A stretch of DNA of 64,000 nt from Coxiellaceae bacterium (GTDB lineage Bacteria > Pseudomonadota > Gammaproteobacteria > Coxiellales > Coxiellaceae). Where the stretch lies: the NCBI GenBank assembly GCA_029210045.1, contig JARGNX010000002.1, positions 1-64,000 on the forward strand. The letters are read 5' to 3'. A program made the position numbers and the translations under genes. Positions 9,419-19,000 of the stretch are shown piece by piece (position 1 is the stretch's first letter; each line of letters opens with the position of its first letter). The notes under the pieces are model-generated. The model was not told where the DNA came from, did no database searches, and worked only from the letters and a program-made list of their open reading frames with translations.

Positions 9419-10774
9419 TTATAAATTTTCAGATGGCAGGGCCAATTGCTTTTTCAACGCGGCAGGCCAACGAAACAATAAAACGACCGTCGACAACAAC
9501 CGCGCCAACATACCGCCAATCGCTAAACCTATAACGCCAAAACCAAAAGTAAAAGCAAATAAATACGCCAGCGGTAATGACACCGCCCAATTAGTAAATA
9601 ATGATACCGCCATGGGATATTTTGTATCATACAGCCCACGCAATAATCCCACCGTCACATCAGCAACACCATCAAACAGCATGGTAAAAATACGAATTGC
9701 CAATAATATCATCGTGATACCATAAATGGCCGCAGAATCTGAACCATCATGCTGCAAAAACCAATGCGCAAGTGGTTTGTGAAATATGGCAAACACCAAA
9801 CCAATCAACACCACCACTGCAATACTCAAGAGCATTGATGCATGCCCTAACATAGGAATACGCTTAGGCTGCTCATCAGCAATGGCATGACCAACGCGAA
9901 TCGCTGCCGCTTCACTTAAACCAAAAATCGGCACAATCGCAAATAACATATACTGCCCTGATATTTGACTAGCACCCATTGCCACCTCACCTAGCCAGCC
10001 AACCATCACAGTAATAATCATTAACACGATCATCTCGCTACCCACTTGCAAACAAATCGGCATACCAATTTTCAAAATCAACTTAAACCATTGTGATGAT
10101 CGATTCAACCAATGCTTTATACGTAAACGAACGGGTAAACAGTGCAAGGTTACTGTTATCGCTAATACACCACCAAAGCTAGCTGAAATAACATTAGCTA
10201 AAGCCGCGCCGTAAACTCCCAATGCTGGGAAACCAAAATGGCCCAACGTTAACCCATACACTAAAAATGAATTAGTGCACAAACTAATAACACTTAATGC
10301 TGTTACATAGTGTTGCTTTTTCATGCCCGATAAAAATTGCTGGCAAGCCATGACCAACATAATCGGTATCATTGCCCACATCTGCGTTCTAAAAAACGCT
10401 CCTATGACTGGCACCACGGCCTCAGGCTGATGCAATAGATGGAGAATGGGCGCGGTTAAAAACAAAATCGCCATACTGAACAGCGACAATATAAACGCTA
10501 GTGACCAAGCCTGGGTTAATATATAAGGTAAGTGCTTCTTGCCTTCAGCATTCATCTGTCGACTGACGATCGCACCCAATGAAAACATAGGCGCACTCGG
10601 AATCAATAAAGCCACAATACGAACCATCGATATTGTTAACGTCGCCGCCAATACCACATGACCTAACTGCGCCAGCACCAACATCATAATAAAGGTATTT
10701 AACGTCTGCACAAACCGTGTCGACATCATCGGAACAGCCATCACCAATACATTCTTAAGCGCCTTAATAAACAT
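9419..10774 (-). CDS. MATE family multidrug/cation antiporter
   Basis: A 451-residue integral membrane protein with about 12 transmembrane segments arranged as two similar halves, the layout of MATE exporters (NorM/DinF type). These export cationic drugs or metabolites using a sodium or proton gradient. The start is preceded by AAAGGA about 10 nt upstream. A LysR regulator is divergent across a 193-bp gap, a common regulator-target layout, so LysR may control it. The substrate cannot be told from sequence. Confidence 0.9.
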   Translation of the reverse strand: MFIKALKNVLVMAVPMMSTRFVQTLNTFIMMLVLAQLGHVVLAATLTISMVRIVALLIPSAPMFSLGAIVSRQMNAEGKKHLPYILTQAWSLAFILSLFSMAILFLTAPILHLLHQPEAVVPVIGAFFRTQMWAMIPIMLVMACQQFLSGMKKQHYVTALSVISLCTNSFLVYGLTLGHFGFPALGVYGAALANVISASFGGVLAITVTLHCLPVRLRIKHWLNRSSQWFKLILKIGMPICLQVGSEMIVLMIITVMVGWLGEVAMGASQISGQYMLFAIVPIFGLSEAAAIRVGHAIADEQPKRIPMLGHASMLLSIAVVVLIGLVFAIFHKPLAHWFLQHDGSDSAAIYGITMILLAIRIFTMLFDGVADVTVGLLRGLYDTKYPMAVSLFTNWAVSLPLAYLFAFTFGFGVIGLAIGGMLARLLSTVVLLFRWPAALKKQLALPSENL

Positions 10775-10967
10775 TTGTTTTACGTCCTTTAGCCTTGATT
10801 TTTTTTAACTTAATTACCATAAGAGAAACATGCTGATGCTGTTCGCCGATAACTGCTTTTGTTTGATATAAAAAAACAGGTTTCAGACAACATGTATAAC
10901 TGAGTTGCATTTTACCCAAAATAGATTACCATTAATATATCAATAATAGAAAACAATAGTTTCCAAT

Positions 10968-11879
10968 ATGAGCATAATAAATAACCTCGATGACATCCTA
11001 ACATTTGCCAAAGTGGCTAAACTTGGCAGCTTTCAGTCTGCCGCTACAGCCTTGAATATATCCACATCTTTAGTCAGTAAACGTGTCACACGACTCGAAC
11101 AACAGCTCAACGCCAAACTCATGCACCGTTCCACCCGACGCTTATTACTCACCGAAACTGGTGAGACATACTATAAATACATCCAATCAATCCCTGATCA
11201 GCTGCAATCCGCCTACGAGCAAACCATACCCTTAAACGATGCCATGCAGGGTGAACTACAAATCATTTTACCCTATGGGTTTGATAACTCAGTAAAACAA
11301 CATGTGCTGCCGCAATACATGAAAGATTTTCCAAGTGTAAAATTTCAAATACGTGTTGTCATGAGCCCTATGGATCACCTTCACCAAAGCTTCGATTTAT
11401 TGGTTTCCGGCAAACAACCTCACGAACGACTACCCGATACCAGCCTGATGTGCCGCAAACTAATGAACTTGCCCGCAGGCGTATACGCCAGTAAAAAATA
11501 TCTCGAACAAAATAAAAGACCCACCAAACCACAAGACCTGGTTAACCACCCTTGCATTAGTTTTATCTGGGCGTATGAATGGCCCTTTTTAGATGAACAA
11601 GGCGATACTTATACCATACGCGTCAATCCAATATTTGACAGCAATAGCTCCAGCCTAATGTCCGGCATAACTGAAAATGGCTTAGGCATTTGCTATGGCT
11701 TTGACTTTATGTTTACTGAAGGCCTAGAAGATGGATCAATTGTTAGGCTCCTAAAAAAACATACACCAAAAACATTGTTAGAGGTTTATTTGTTTTATCC
11801 GCAAAGCAATTATATGCCGATAAAAACGCGTGAACTTATCGATCGCATGCTGGATACTTATAAAAAATTTCGCGAGTGA
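10968..11879 (+). CDS. LysR family transcriptional regulator
   Basis: A 303-residue LysR-type regulator. The N-terminal winged helix (about residues 5-65, SFQSAATALNIS...VSKRVTRLEQQLNAKLMHRSTR) is followed by a periplasmic-binding-like effector domain (about 90-295). It most resembles the CrgA-like LysR subgroup. It is transcribed away from the MATE gene, which is the most likely target along with itself. No ligand is evident. Confidence 0.93.
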   Translation: MSIINNLDDILTFAKVAKLGSFQSAATALNISTSLVSKRVTRLEQQLNAKLMHRSTRRLLLTETGETYYKYIQSIPDQLQSAYEQTIPLNDAMQGELQIILPYGFDNSVKQHVLPQYMKDFPSVKFQIRVVMSPMDHLHQSFDLLVSGKQPHERLPDTSLMCRKLMNLPAGVYASKKYLEQNKRPTKPQDLVNHPCISFIWAYEWPFLDEQGDTYTIRVNPIFDSNSSSLMSGITENGLGICYGFDFMFTEGLEDGSIVRLLKKHTPKTLLEVYLFYPQSNYMPIKTRELIDRMLDTYKKFRE

Positions 11880-11942
11880 ATTCAAAATACGGTGGTTATG
11901 TGACACATATTAATATGCTATTAAGGTATCGCCATGCCCTAT

Positions 11943-12051
11943 CGTCATTGCGAGCCACGTAGTGGCGCGGCAATCTAGATTGCTTCGTCGTGATTGCTTC
12001 GTCGTGATTGCTTCGTCGTGATTGCTTCGTCGCAAGCTCCTCGCAATGACG
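11943..12051. repeat. palindromic interspersed repeat with internal 14-bp tandem copies
   Basis: The ends are perfect 12-bp inverted repeats, CGTCATTGCGAG (11943-11954) and CTCGCAATGACG (12040-12051). Inside, the 14-bp unit GATTGCTTCGTCGT is repeated four times (11978-12033, last copy ending in C). Palindromes with these ends are common between genes in genomes of intracellular bacteria. The internal expansion adds 42 bp to the single-copy form. It lies between lysR and the djlA stop and could act as a bidirectional hairpin. Confidence 0.9.
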
Positions 12052-12069
12052 TACCTCGGGATGACAAGC

Positions 12070-12921
12070 TTATTTTTTCTTGCCACGTGAGCGGCGAATA
12101 TCTTCATAGGCTTTTTGGATTTGTTGCGTGCGCTCAGTGGCCATCTTAATCATTTCTTGTGGCACCCCTTTGGCAATCAAACGATCCGGGTGGTTTTCAC
12201 TCATCAGTTTGCGATACGCTTTTTTAACTTCAGCATCCGTTGCCGTCTTAGGCACGCCAATCACTTTATAGGCTTCATCTAAACGTGAGAATGACTGCGC
12301 ACGCTGATATTGCTGATAGTTTTGATTCGACTGCTGACCACCTTGTTGGTAGCGGCTGTAATTCTGCTGCGCGCGATACTGATTGGCGTAACCAGAAAAA
12401 TCAAAGTTACTAATTCCTAAGTGCTGGCAAATACGCGTTAACACTGCTTGCTCACTCGGACTAATCGTATGACCATCAGCAAAAGCAATTTGCACTTGTG
12501 TCTCTAAAAAGAAACGCAGCAATGTCGGCTTAAACCAACACGTGCGCTTTAATTCAGTCAATGTAGCATCAAGGTTAAATTCACTCGACTTTCCTAAATT
12601 AAAAGCATCAATCGCACGCTGTCGCGCTTGCTGATCCAAACTCATGCGATCCATCACAGCACGCGCTGCTTTAATTTCTGCTTGCGTCACATGACCATCA
12701 GCTTTTGCCAAGTGGCCCATCACACTAAACGTCGAATTAAAAAATACCGCTTGTACCGTACTGGCATTGGCACGCCCGGCACTGGCCCCACCCGTCAACC
12801 AACTCAGCAACTTACCAGAGTCAAACAGGTAACCAATAATAAAACCCAACACTGCACCTATCGGCCCACCAAATATGCCACCAATGATTACACCGAGGAT
12901 TCGTCCGCCTATTCTGTTCAT
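12070..12921 (-). CDS. djlA: DjlA-type co-chaperone (TerB + J domain)
   Basis: A 283-residue membrane-anchored co-chaperone. Residues 5-33 form a Gly-rich transmembrane segment, about 55-175 a TerB-like helical domain, 178-212 a Gln/Tyr-rich linker, and 215-283 a C-terminal J domain with the essential HPD at 244-246. This order matches DjlA, which stimulates the DnaK ATPase at the inner membrane; in Legionella the homologue matters for intracellular growth. It is divergent from gshA. Confidence 0.92.
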   Translation of the reverse strand: MNRIGGRILGVIIGGIFGGPIGAVLGFIIGYLFDSGKLLSWLTGGASAGRANASTVQAVFFNSTFSVMGHLAKADGHVTQAEIKAARAVMDRMSLDQQARQRAIDAFNLGKSSEFNLDATLTELKRTCWFKPTLLRFFLETQVQIAFADGHTISPSEQAVLTRICQHLGISNFDFSGYANQYRAQQNYSRYQQGGQQSNQNYQQYQRAQSFSRLDEAYKVIGVPKTATDAEVKKAYRKLMSENHPDRLIAKGVPQEMIKMATERTQQIQKAYEDIRRSRGKKK

Positions 12922-12989
12922 ACTGCGTTAGTGCCTTTAGCTTTTAATTGCGATAAACTGTGTCGATAGTAGTAAATCGAGACCCACAC

Positions 12990-14297
12990 ATGATAACAGA
13001 TAACGTCCAAATCCCACACGTTAATACACAGCTATCTGGTCCATTAATTGAACTAGAAAAGCAACTTATTGACCAGCAAGTTAAAATCGAGTCTTGGCTA
13101 CGCCAACAATGGCAGCTAACACCCCCCTCATTATACGGTTCTGTCGACCTACGTAATGCTGGATTCAAATTGGCACCCGTGGATACCAACATATTTCCTG
13201 CTGGCTTCAATAACCTTAACCGCGATTTCTTGCCGTTGTGCATTCAAGCGGCACAAGCCACTATCGCGGAAATCTGCCCAGACGTCACTCGGTTATTATT
13301 AATTCCAGAGAGCCATACACGCAATCAAATGTATTTTGAAAGCATTGCCACTTTGTATGAAATTCTCACCAAAGCCGGCTTTGAAGTACGCATCGGCTCT
13401 GTCAATCCTGACATCGCCGAGGCCACAGACATCTCAACGCCTTCAGGAAAAACATTACGCCTTGAACCATTAATCCGCGAACAAGGCAAAGTCGGCGTGA
13501 AAGAGTTCTTTCCTTGCTGCATCGTTTTGAATAATGACTTATCCGATGGCATTCCACCTGAACTGACAGGCCTTACCGAGCAAAGCATTATGCCCTGCAC
13601 CGAGCTCGGTTGGTTTGCACGATTAAAGTCTGAACACTTCGGATTCTATGAGCAAGTCTGTCACGAATTTTCTCAACAGCTCTCCATAGATCCATGGCTA
13701 ATCTCGCCATTATTTGACTACTGCAATGAACTCGACTTCATGAAACACCAAGGTGAAGGCTGTTTGGCACGTCGCGCTGAAAAGCTGCTGTATCAAATTC
13801 AGCAAAAATACGATCAGTATGATATTAAAGAAAAACCCTACTTAGTAGTCAAATCGAATTCAGGCACCTATGGCATGGGCGTAATGATCGTGCAAGAGGC
13901 TGAACAGTTATTAAACCTCAACCGAAAACAACGCACTAAAATGTCTGCGTCAAAAGGCAGCAACGCTGTAACCAGCGCGATCTTACAAGAAGGTGTTTAC
14001 AGTTTCGAAACTTGGGGTGACGATAAATCTGTGACTGAACCCGTGATCTATATGATAGGACGCCATGTGGTCGGTGGTTTTTATCGCGTTCATAATGGTC
14101 GTGGACCCAATGAAAGCCTGAATGCACCCGGCATGAATTTTGAGCCACTCGCTTTTGCCGATGTATGCAATAACCCATGCAGCAATCCAGCATCACTACG
14201 TTTCTATGTCTACGGCGTTATTGCACGCTTAGCCAACTTGGCTGCGGCCCGTGAAATGGACGCCATTAAAAAGGAAGTCAAACCACATGAGCATTAA
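12990..14297 (+). CDS. gshA: glutamate-cysteine ligase, GshA type (TIGR02049/PF08886)
   Basis: A 435-residue enzyme for the first, ATP-dependent step of glutathione synthesis (glutamate plus cysteine). It belongs to the proteobacterial GshA family first defined in Acidithiobacillus, unrelated in sequence to E. coli GshA; supporting stretches include SVDLRNAGFKLAPVDTN, FPAGFNNL, VKSNSGTYGMGVM and GGFYRVHNGRG. The ATG at 12990 was chosen over a GTG at 12960 that has no clear ribosome site. gshB follows with an 11-bp overlap, so the two steps are co-translated. Confidence 0.92.
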   Translation: MITDNVQIPHVNTQLSGPLIELEKQLIDQQVKIESWLRQQWQLTPPSLYGSVDLRNAGFKLAPVDTNIFPAGFNNLNRDFLPLCIQAAQATIAEICPDVTRLLLIPESHTRNQMYFESIATLYEILTKAGFEVRIGSVNPDIAEATDISTPSGKTLRLEPLIREQGKVGVKEFFPCCIVLNNDLSDGIPPELTGLTEQSIMPCTELGWFARLKSEHFGFYEQVCHEFSQQLSIDPWLISPLFDYCNELDFMKHQGEGCLARRAEKLLYQIQQKYDQYDIKEKPYLVVKSNSGTYGMGVMIVQEAEQLLNLNRKQRTKMSASKGSNAVTSAILQEGVYSFETWGDDKSVTEPVIYMIGRHVVGGFYRVHNGRGPNESLNAPGMNFEPLAFADVCNNPCSNPASLRFYVYGVIARLANLAAAREMDAIKKEVKPHEH

Positions 14298-15249
14298 AAT
14301 TGCCGTTGTCATGGATCCAATCGAAAAGATTACCCCTTACAAAGACACCAGTTTTGCGATTTTACTTGAAGCACAAAGTCGGGAATGGCAATGCTTTGTG
14401 ATTGAACCACAAGATGTCTGGTTACAAGACGGCATCCCTTGGGGACACTGCCATCAAGTGATCGTTAAAGATGACAACGAGAATTGGTATCAAATACCGG
14501 ATGAATCAATTAAAGCGCTCAGCGAATTTGATATTATTATTGTGCGCAAAGACCCGCCGTTTGATATGAATTACATTTACCTCACCTATTTGCTTGAACA
14601 TGCCGAAGCGCAGGGCGTGATCGTGGCTAACCACCCCGCCAGTATTCGTGATGCCAATGAAAAATTATTCTGCTCTTGGTTTCCGCAATGTTGCCCGCCA
14701 TCTATCGTTAGCTCGATTCCTGAAGTGATACAGGACTTTGTCGACCAATATCAACACACCGTCATCAAACCACTGGATAGCATGGGTGGACGTGGGATTT
14801 TTAGATTAAATCACGATGACGATAATCGTAATGTGATCATTGAAAGCTCGACTCACGCCGGTCAACAGCCAGTGATGGTGCAACAATACATTGACGCTAT
14901 CCGCGAAGGCGACAAACGTATTTTATTGATCAATGGCGAACCCATTCCTTACGGCTTAGCACGCATACCACCCGAAGGTGATTTTCATGGCAACTTACGA
15001 GCTGGCGCCAAAGGTGTTGGTTTTGAATTATCCGATCGCGATATGTGGATTGCCGAACAAGTCGGTCCGCAACTAAAAGAAATGGGATTGTTTTTTGTTG
15101 GTATCGATGTCATTGGTTCCTATTTAACTGAAATCAATGTCACCAGCCCCACCTGTGCACGTGAAATTAGCGCGCAATATAACATTAATATTTGTGGTCA
15201 ACTACTCGACGTACTGGAACAAGAAGTTGTACAAACTCAAGCCGCTTAA
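14287..15249 (+). CDS. gshB: glutathione synthetase
   Basis: A 320-residue ATP-grasp enzyme that adds glycine to gamma-glutamylcysteine. It shows the GshB signatures IAVVMDPIEKI at the N-terminus, VIVRKDPPFD, the KPLDSMGGRGIFR nucleotide loop and the C-terminal ITEINVTSPTC-like metal site. The start at 14287 has GGAAG 9 nt upstream and lies inside the end of gshA. The start of rsmJ lies within the last 25 bp of this gene. Confidence 0.96.
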   Translation: MSIKIAVVMDPIEKITPYKDTSFAILLEAQSREWQCFVIEPQDVWLQDGIPWGHCHQVIVKDDNENWYQIPDESIKALSEFDIIIVRKDPPFDMNYIYLTYLLEHAEAQGVIVANHPASIRDANEKLFCSWFPQCCPPSIVSSIPEVIQDFVDQYQHTVIKPLDSMGGRGIFRLNHDDDNRNVIIESSTHAGQQPVMVQQYIDAIREGDKRILLINGEPIPYGLARIPPEGDFHGNLRAGAKGVGFELSDRDMWIAEQVGPQLKEMGLFFVGIDVIGSYLTEINVTSPTCAREISAQYNINICGQLLDVLEQEVVQTQAA

Positions 15250-15883
15250 TCACCGACTGGCATTAGTCGATGAACAAGATCCCGACTCGCTCGGCAAACC
15301 AATTAGTGTCGATTTTGCCGAAGGTGCTATCGCCCACCGCATTGAACAGGGTGGCGGCAAAAAACAACTGCTTGGCAAAGCCATTGGCTGTCATAAACAT
15401 AAAGCATTACAGGTGATTGACGCTACTGCTGGCCTGGGCCGCGACAGTTTTGTGTTAGCTTCACTTGGTTGCCAAGTTACTTCGATAGAACGACATCCCG
15501 ATATCTTTGCCTTACTACAAGATGGCTATAAGCGCGCAGTAGATGCAAGCGTGGAGTCGATCGGCAATATGCAAATTGTGCATGGCGATACCAGTGAATA
15601 CTTAGCGAGCTTACCTGCCGATCAAACACCTGATGTGGTCTATATCGACCCGATGTACCCACACAGTAACAAGTCCGCATTAGTCAAAAAAGAAATGCGC
15701 ATCTTACGCCAAGTGGTAGGTGATGATCACGACAATGCTGATCTCTTAAATATTGCATTACAACACGCTAGCTATCGCGTCGTTGTTAAACGCCCCATTC
15801 ACGCGCCAACCTTAACCGACCGCAAACCGAACTTTGATTACAAAGGCAAGAAATCACGGTTTGATATTTATTTGCCTGATTAA
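15227..15883 (+). CDS. rsmJ: 16S rRNA (guanine1516-N2)-methyltransferase
   Basis: RsmJ methylates G1516 of 16S rRNA using S-adenosylmethionine. Visible signatures are VDFAEGAIAHR, the SAM loop DATAGLGRDSFVLA, the acidic turn after motif I (SIERHP), the catalytic-region YIDPMYPH and the SALVKKEMR helix. The start is uncertain: a TTG at 15227 (218 residues) has GGAA about 7 nt upstream, whereas the frame reaches an ATG at 15137 within gshB. With the TTG start the protein lacks roughly the first 30 residues of the E. coli enzyme but keeps the whole catalytic domain. Confidence 0.87.
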   Translation: MYKLKPLNHRLALVDEQDPDSLGKPISVDFAEGAIAHRIEQGGGKKQLLGKAIGCHKHKALQVIDATAGLGRDSFVLASLGCQVTSIERHPDIFALLQDGYKRAVDASVESIGNMQIVHGDTSEYLASLPADQTPDVVYIDPMYPHSNKSALVKKEMRILRQVVGDDHDNADLLNIALQHASYRVVVKRPIHAPTLTDRKPNFDYKGKKSRFDIYLPD

Positions 15884-15908
15884 CTGCCTTAAACAATAAG
15901 GCGGACCT

Positions 15909-15956
15909 TGTCATCCCTGGCCCCGACCGGGGATCTATATATTATCCTGGATGACA
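15909..15956. repeat. palindromic interspersed repeat (TGTCATCC...GGATGACA)
   Basis: Terminal 8-bp inverted repeats TGTCATCC and GGATGACA enclose an inner hairpin with CCCCG/CGGGG arms. It belongs to the same loose family as the palindromes at 1719, 3458, 29077 and 61645. It sits just after rsmJ and may serve as a transcript end. Confidence 0.75.
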
Positions 15957-16021
15957 TACCTCGCACTAACATAGCTTATCATAAAACAACAACTTAGCCA
16001 CTAAAGCTCCGACCCCGGGCA

Positions 16022-16049
16022 TTGCGACCACGCTGTTTACTATTATACT
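16022..16049 (+). promoter_or_regulatory. putative sigma-70 promoter for the giant helicase gene
   Basis: TTGCGA (16022-16027) and TATACT (16044-16049) are separated by 16 bp, close to sigma-70 consensus. Transcription would start near 16056, about 40 nt before the ATG. Confidence 0.45.
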
Positions 16050-16095
16050 AGTCATATGATTTATCTGTAGTTATGTATAGTAGAGCGAAAGAGAA

Positions 16096-19000
16096 ATGCC
16101 AAAGTCCAATCCCGTTATAATAATTCCTAAAAATATTGCCAATGAGATAAGATCCTACAGCGATGACCACCCCAGAAGAAAAGCGTTTAAGAAATTTCTA
16201 GAGCAATTAAAGGCGTCACAATTGTCTAACGGTGCCAACTTAGAGCAGTTAATGGGCAAGGAAATATTAAGCGTCCGCCTTGAAGGCAAAGCGCGTATAT
16301 TAATCGCACCACAGAAAGTCAATGGTAAATTCGCCTGGTTATTGCTAGAAACACTATGGGAACATGAATACGACGACGCTCGCTTTCTTAAAAAAGGCGT
16401 TTTAAAACATTTTTTAGAAAAACACCAAAAACCCATTGAAGAATTAATAACTGCAACGGATAAAGGTAATGCTGTAATATTTAATGCCCCAGAAACAGCC
16501 CAAGCCGTAGAAAACCCACTTACTGAAATGTTCCTGGACACGGTAACAGATGAAACTGATGACAAAGTAATCAACGCAACAGAGGTTTGCATATATAATA
16601 AGTGCATTATCTCCCCTACAGTCAATCAAGTTGAATGTGTTACCAAGTTAGCCACACAACTTAAGGGAGACCAATTCGCTTCATTAGTCACGGGCGCACC
16701 CGGCACAGGCAAAACATTGTTAGCTTACCAATTGCTTGAAACATTAATTGGTGAAGACCCAACAGCTAAAGTTTACTATATTGCAGATTCAGCTCATTTG
16801 CGTAGAACATTACAAACACAGTGGGAAGAATCACCAGCCTCTGATAAAGCACATGGAGATACCGTTCAGTTTTATAATTACGAAGCGCTTATGTCTAAAG
16901 CCATGCCTGGTTGGATGGATGATTTAAAACCAGTAGATGATGAAGATTTAAAGAAATTTTTTGACAGACAAAAAGAACTATACACAAAAAAATTATCCAG
17001 TAAAACTAAAGCAAAAAAAATACGTGCTGCTAATAGACGTAAAACAGTAGGAGCAGCCGAACCCTTAATCTCTAGCATTACTTTCTTACAATTTCGCCAA
17101 GAGTGTGATGTCATGGCAAGCCTTGAAACATTTGATGCATATGATATGACAGGCAGTAGTCATTCTTTATTTCCAGGTGAAGAAAACGCAGCCCAACGAA
17201 AACAATTATGGGATCTGTATCAATCATATAATGCTACATTGGTAGAAGAAAACCAGTATCATCCGCAATTACAAAAATTGGAGACTGTCGATGAAAAGGG
17301 CGTAGGACGTTTAGTTGATCATGTTATTATTGTCGACGAGGCATGCGACTTAAGTCGAGTCCAACTGCATAACTTAATACAGATAGGGGCCAGAATCGTT
17401 TTTCTCGGCGATTATAATCAGGATCTAACTCATACCTCTCACACAGTTGAATTCCTTAGCCAAGAAATTGCAAAATTTTTCCCTAACCCGCATCACTACA
17501 TTACTTCATTGGATGCCTCTTTTCGTTGTGCAGGAAATATCACACAAGCCGCCAGCACTATTCTTGCGCTAAAGCGTAAAGTAACCTCACATGGCTCAGC
17601 ATTAGTTAATACAGAATTACAAAGCGCCATTGATAGCAATGGCAATGTAGAACACGTGAATGGCAGCGATACTGAGCGGCTAATAAAGCTTAGCAAAAGC
17701 ACCAACACTGCTATTGTATGTCGTGCAGAAGACAAAGTTAACGTCAAAGAAAAACTCGATACTGATTTAGTCTTTACTGTCGAGGAAATTAAAGGGCTGG
17801 GATTTCAAACAGTTATTTTATGGGAGCTCATCTCTATCGAGCAAGCAAAAAGATTAAATAAGCTATTTAGTAAAGGAAAAGTCAAACGTGACGATATTTC
17901 AGCCGACGACAAACAACTAATATTGACACTAAACCATATTTACACAGCTCTAACTCGAGCAGAATTACAGGTAATACTTAAACAATCCAGCACTACCCCA
18001 GCCATTACCTCATTAATTGATTACATCACTAAAGGCAGCGCACTAACACAAGTCATCGAAGAAATAAGCAATACGCCCTCTACTATCGAAGACTGGCTAG
18101 ATAAGGCAGATATAATATATAGACAAAATGGGTTCAATGATGTATCCAATAATATTTACAATACACAAGCAGAAAAACTAATCGGTTTAGACGATACCGA
18201 AAAAGCAAATGATATATACCGCAGACATGTTTTTATCCTAAATGAAATAGGGCAAAATGAAAAAGCGAAGGCAATTGAAGAAGCCTATGGAATTGCATAT
18301 GAAAAAATTGATTATGCCGACGCAGAAGAAAAACACACACCACCACCGAGCCCAACAACGCCATTATCAGTTACTCAAGCATCACTATTTAGTATTAAAA
18401 CCGATAAAAAAGAAGAACCGGAATATGTCGCAGAAGCAGTACAACGCATAGAAAATTATGTGCTTTATTTCACTAGCACTGGCGCTGGCCGAAGCAAAAA
18501 AAGTAAAAAGAAGGCACGGAAAACTCAAGTAACTTTTAATAGGCAATTAATTCTAACTAATATTGAGGCTATTATCTCTTGCGCAATTCCAGATGAAATA
18601 GGAAATATTACTTCGCAGCACCTTGCCGCATTGCTATGTGCGACTCCTGCTAAAGATATACCTATCGGTGAGTACGATGCAATTGTTCATAAAATACTGA
18701 GCCTCAACCTCAACCCGTCTATCCAACTCTCACTCGTACGTGAAATACAAATATTACTCGATGTAACCGATATAAATGATACCGTTCTGCTAAAGATGTT
18801 AAAAACACGACAACCTTATTTTTATACTTATGCCATAAGTGCCATTGTAGACCTGGCAAAAAAGAATAACATAATACGACTTTGGCTTTGCGTGGCATTA
18901 AATGCAGAAACAGTAGGCGCTGCCTCTCTACTGCAAATAATTTCACAACTTGATGGCATTTTTTCTCAATTGATAACTCTAGCAGAGACTGATACAGCTA

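Noticed and set aside
11978-12033. Four 14-bp repeats considered as a CRISPR-like array
   Set aside because: The units are contiguous with no spacers, and they lie within a palindromic element; no cas gene is near.
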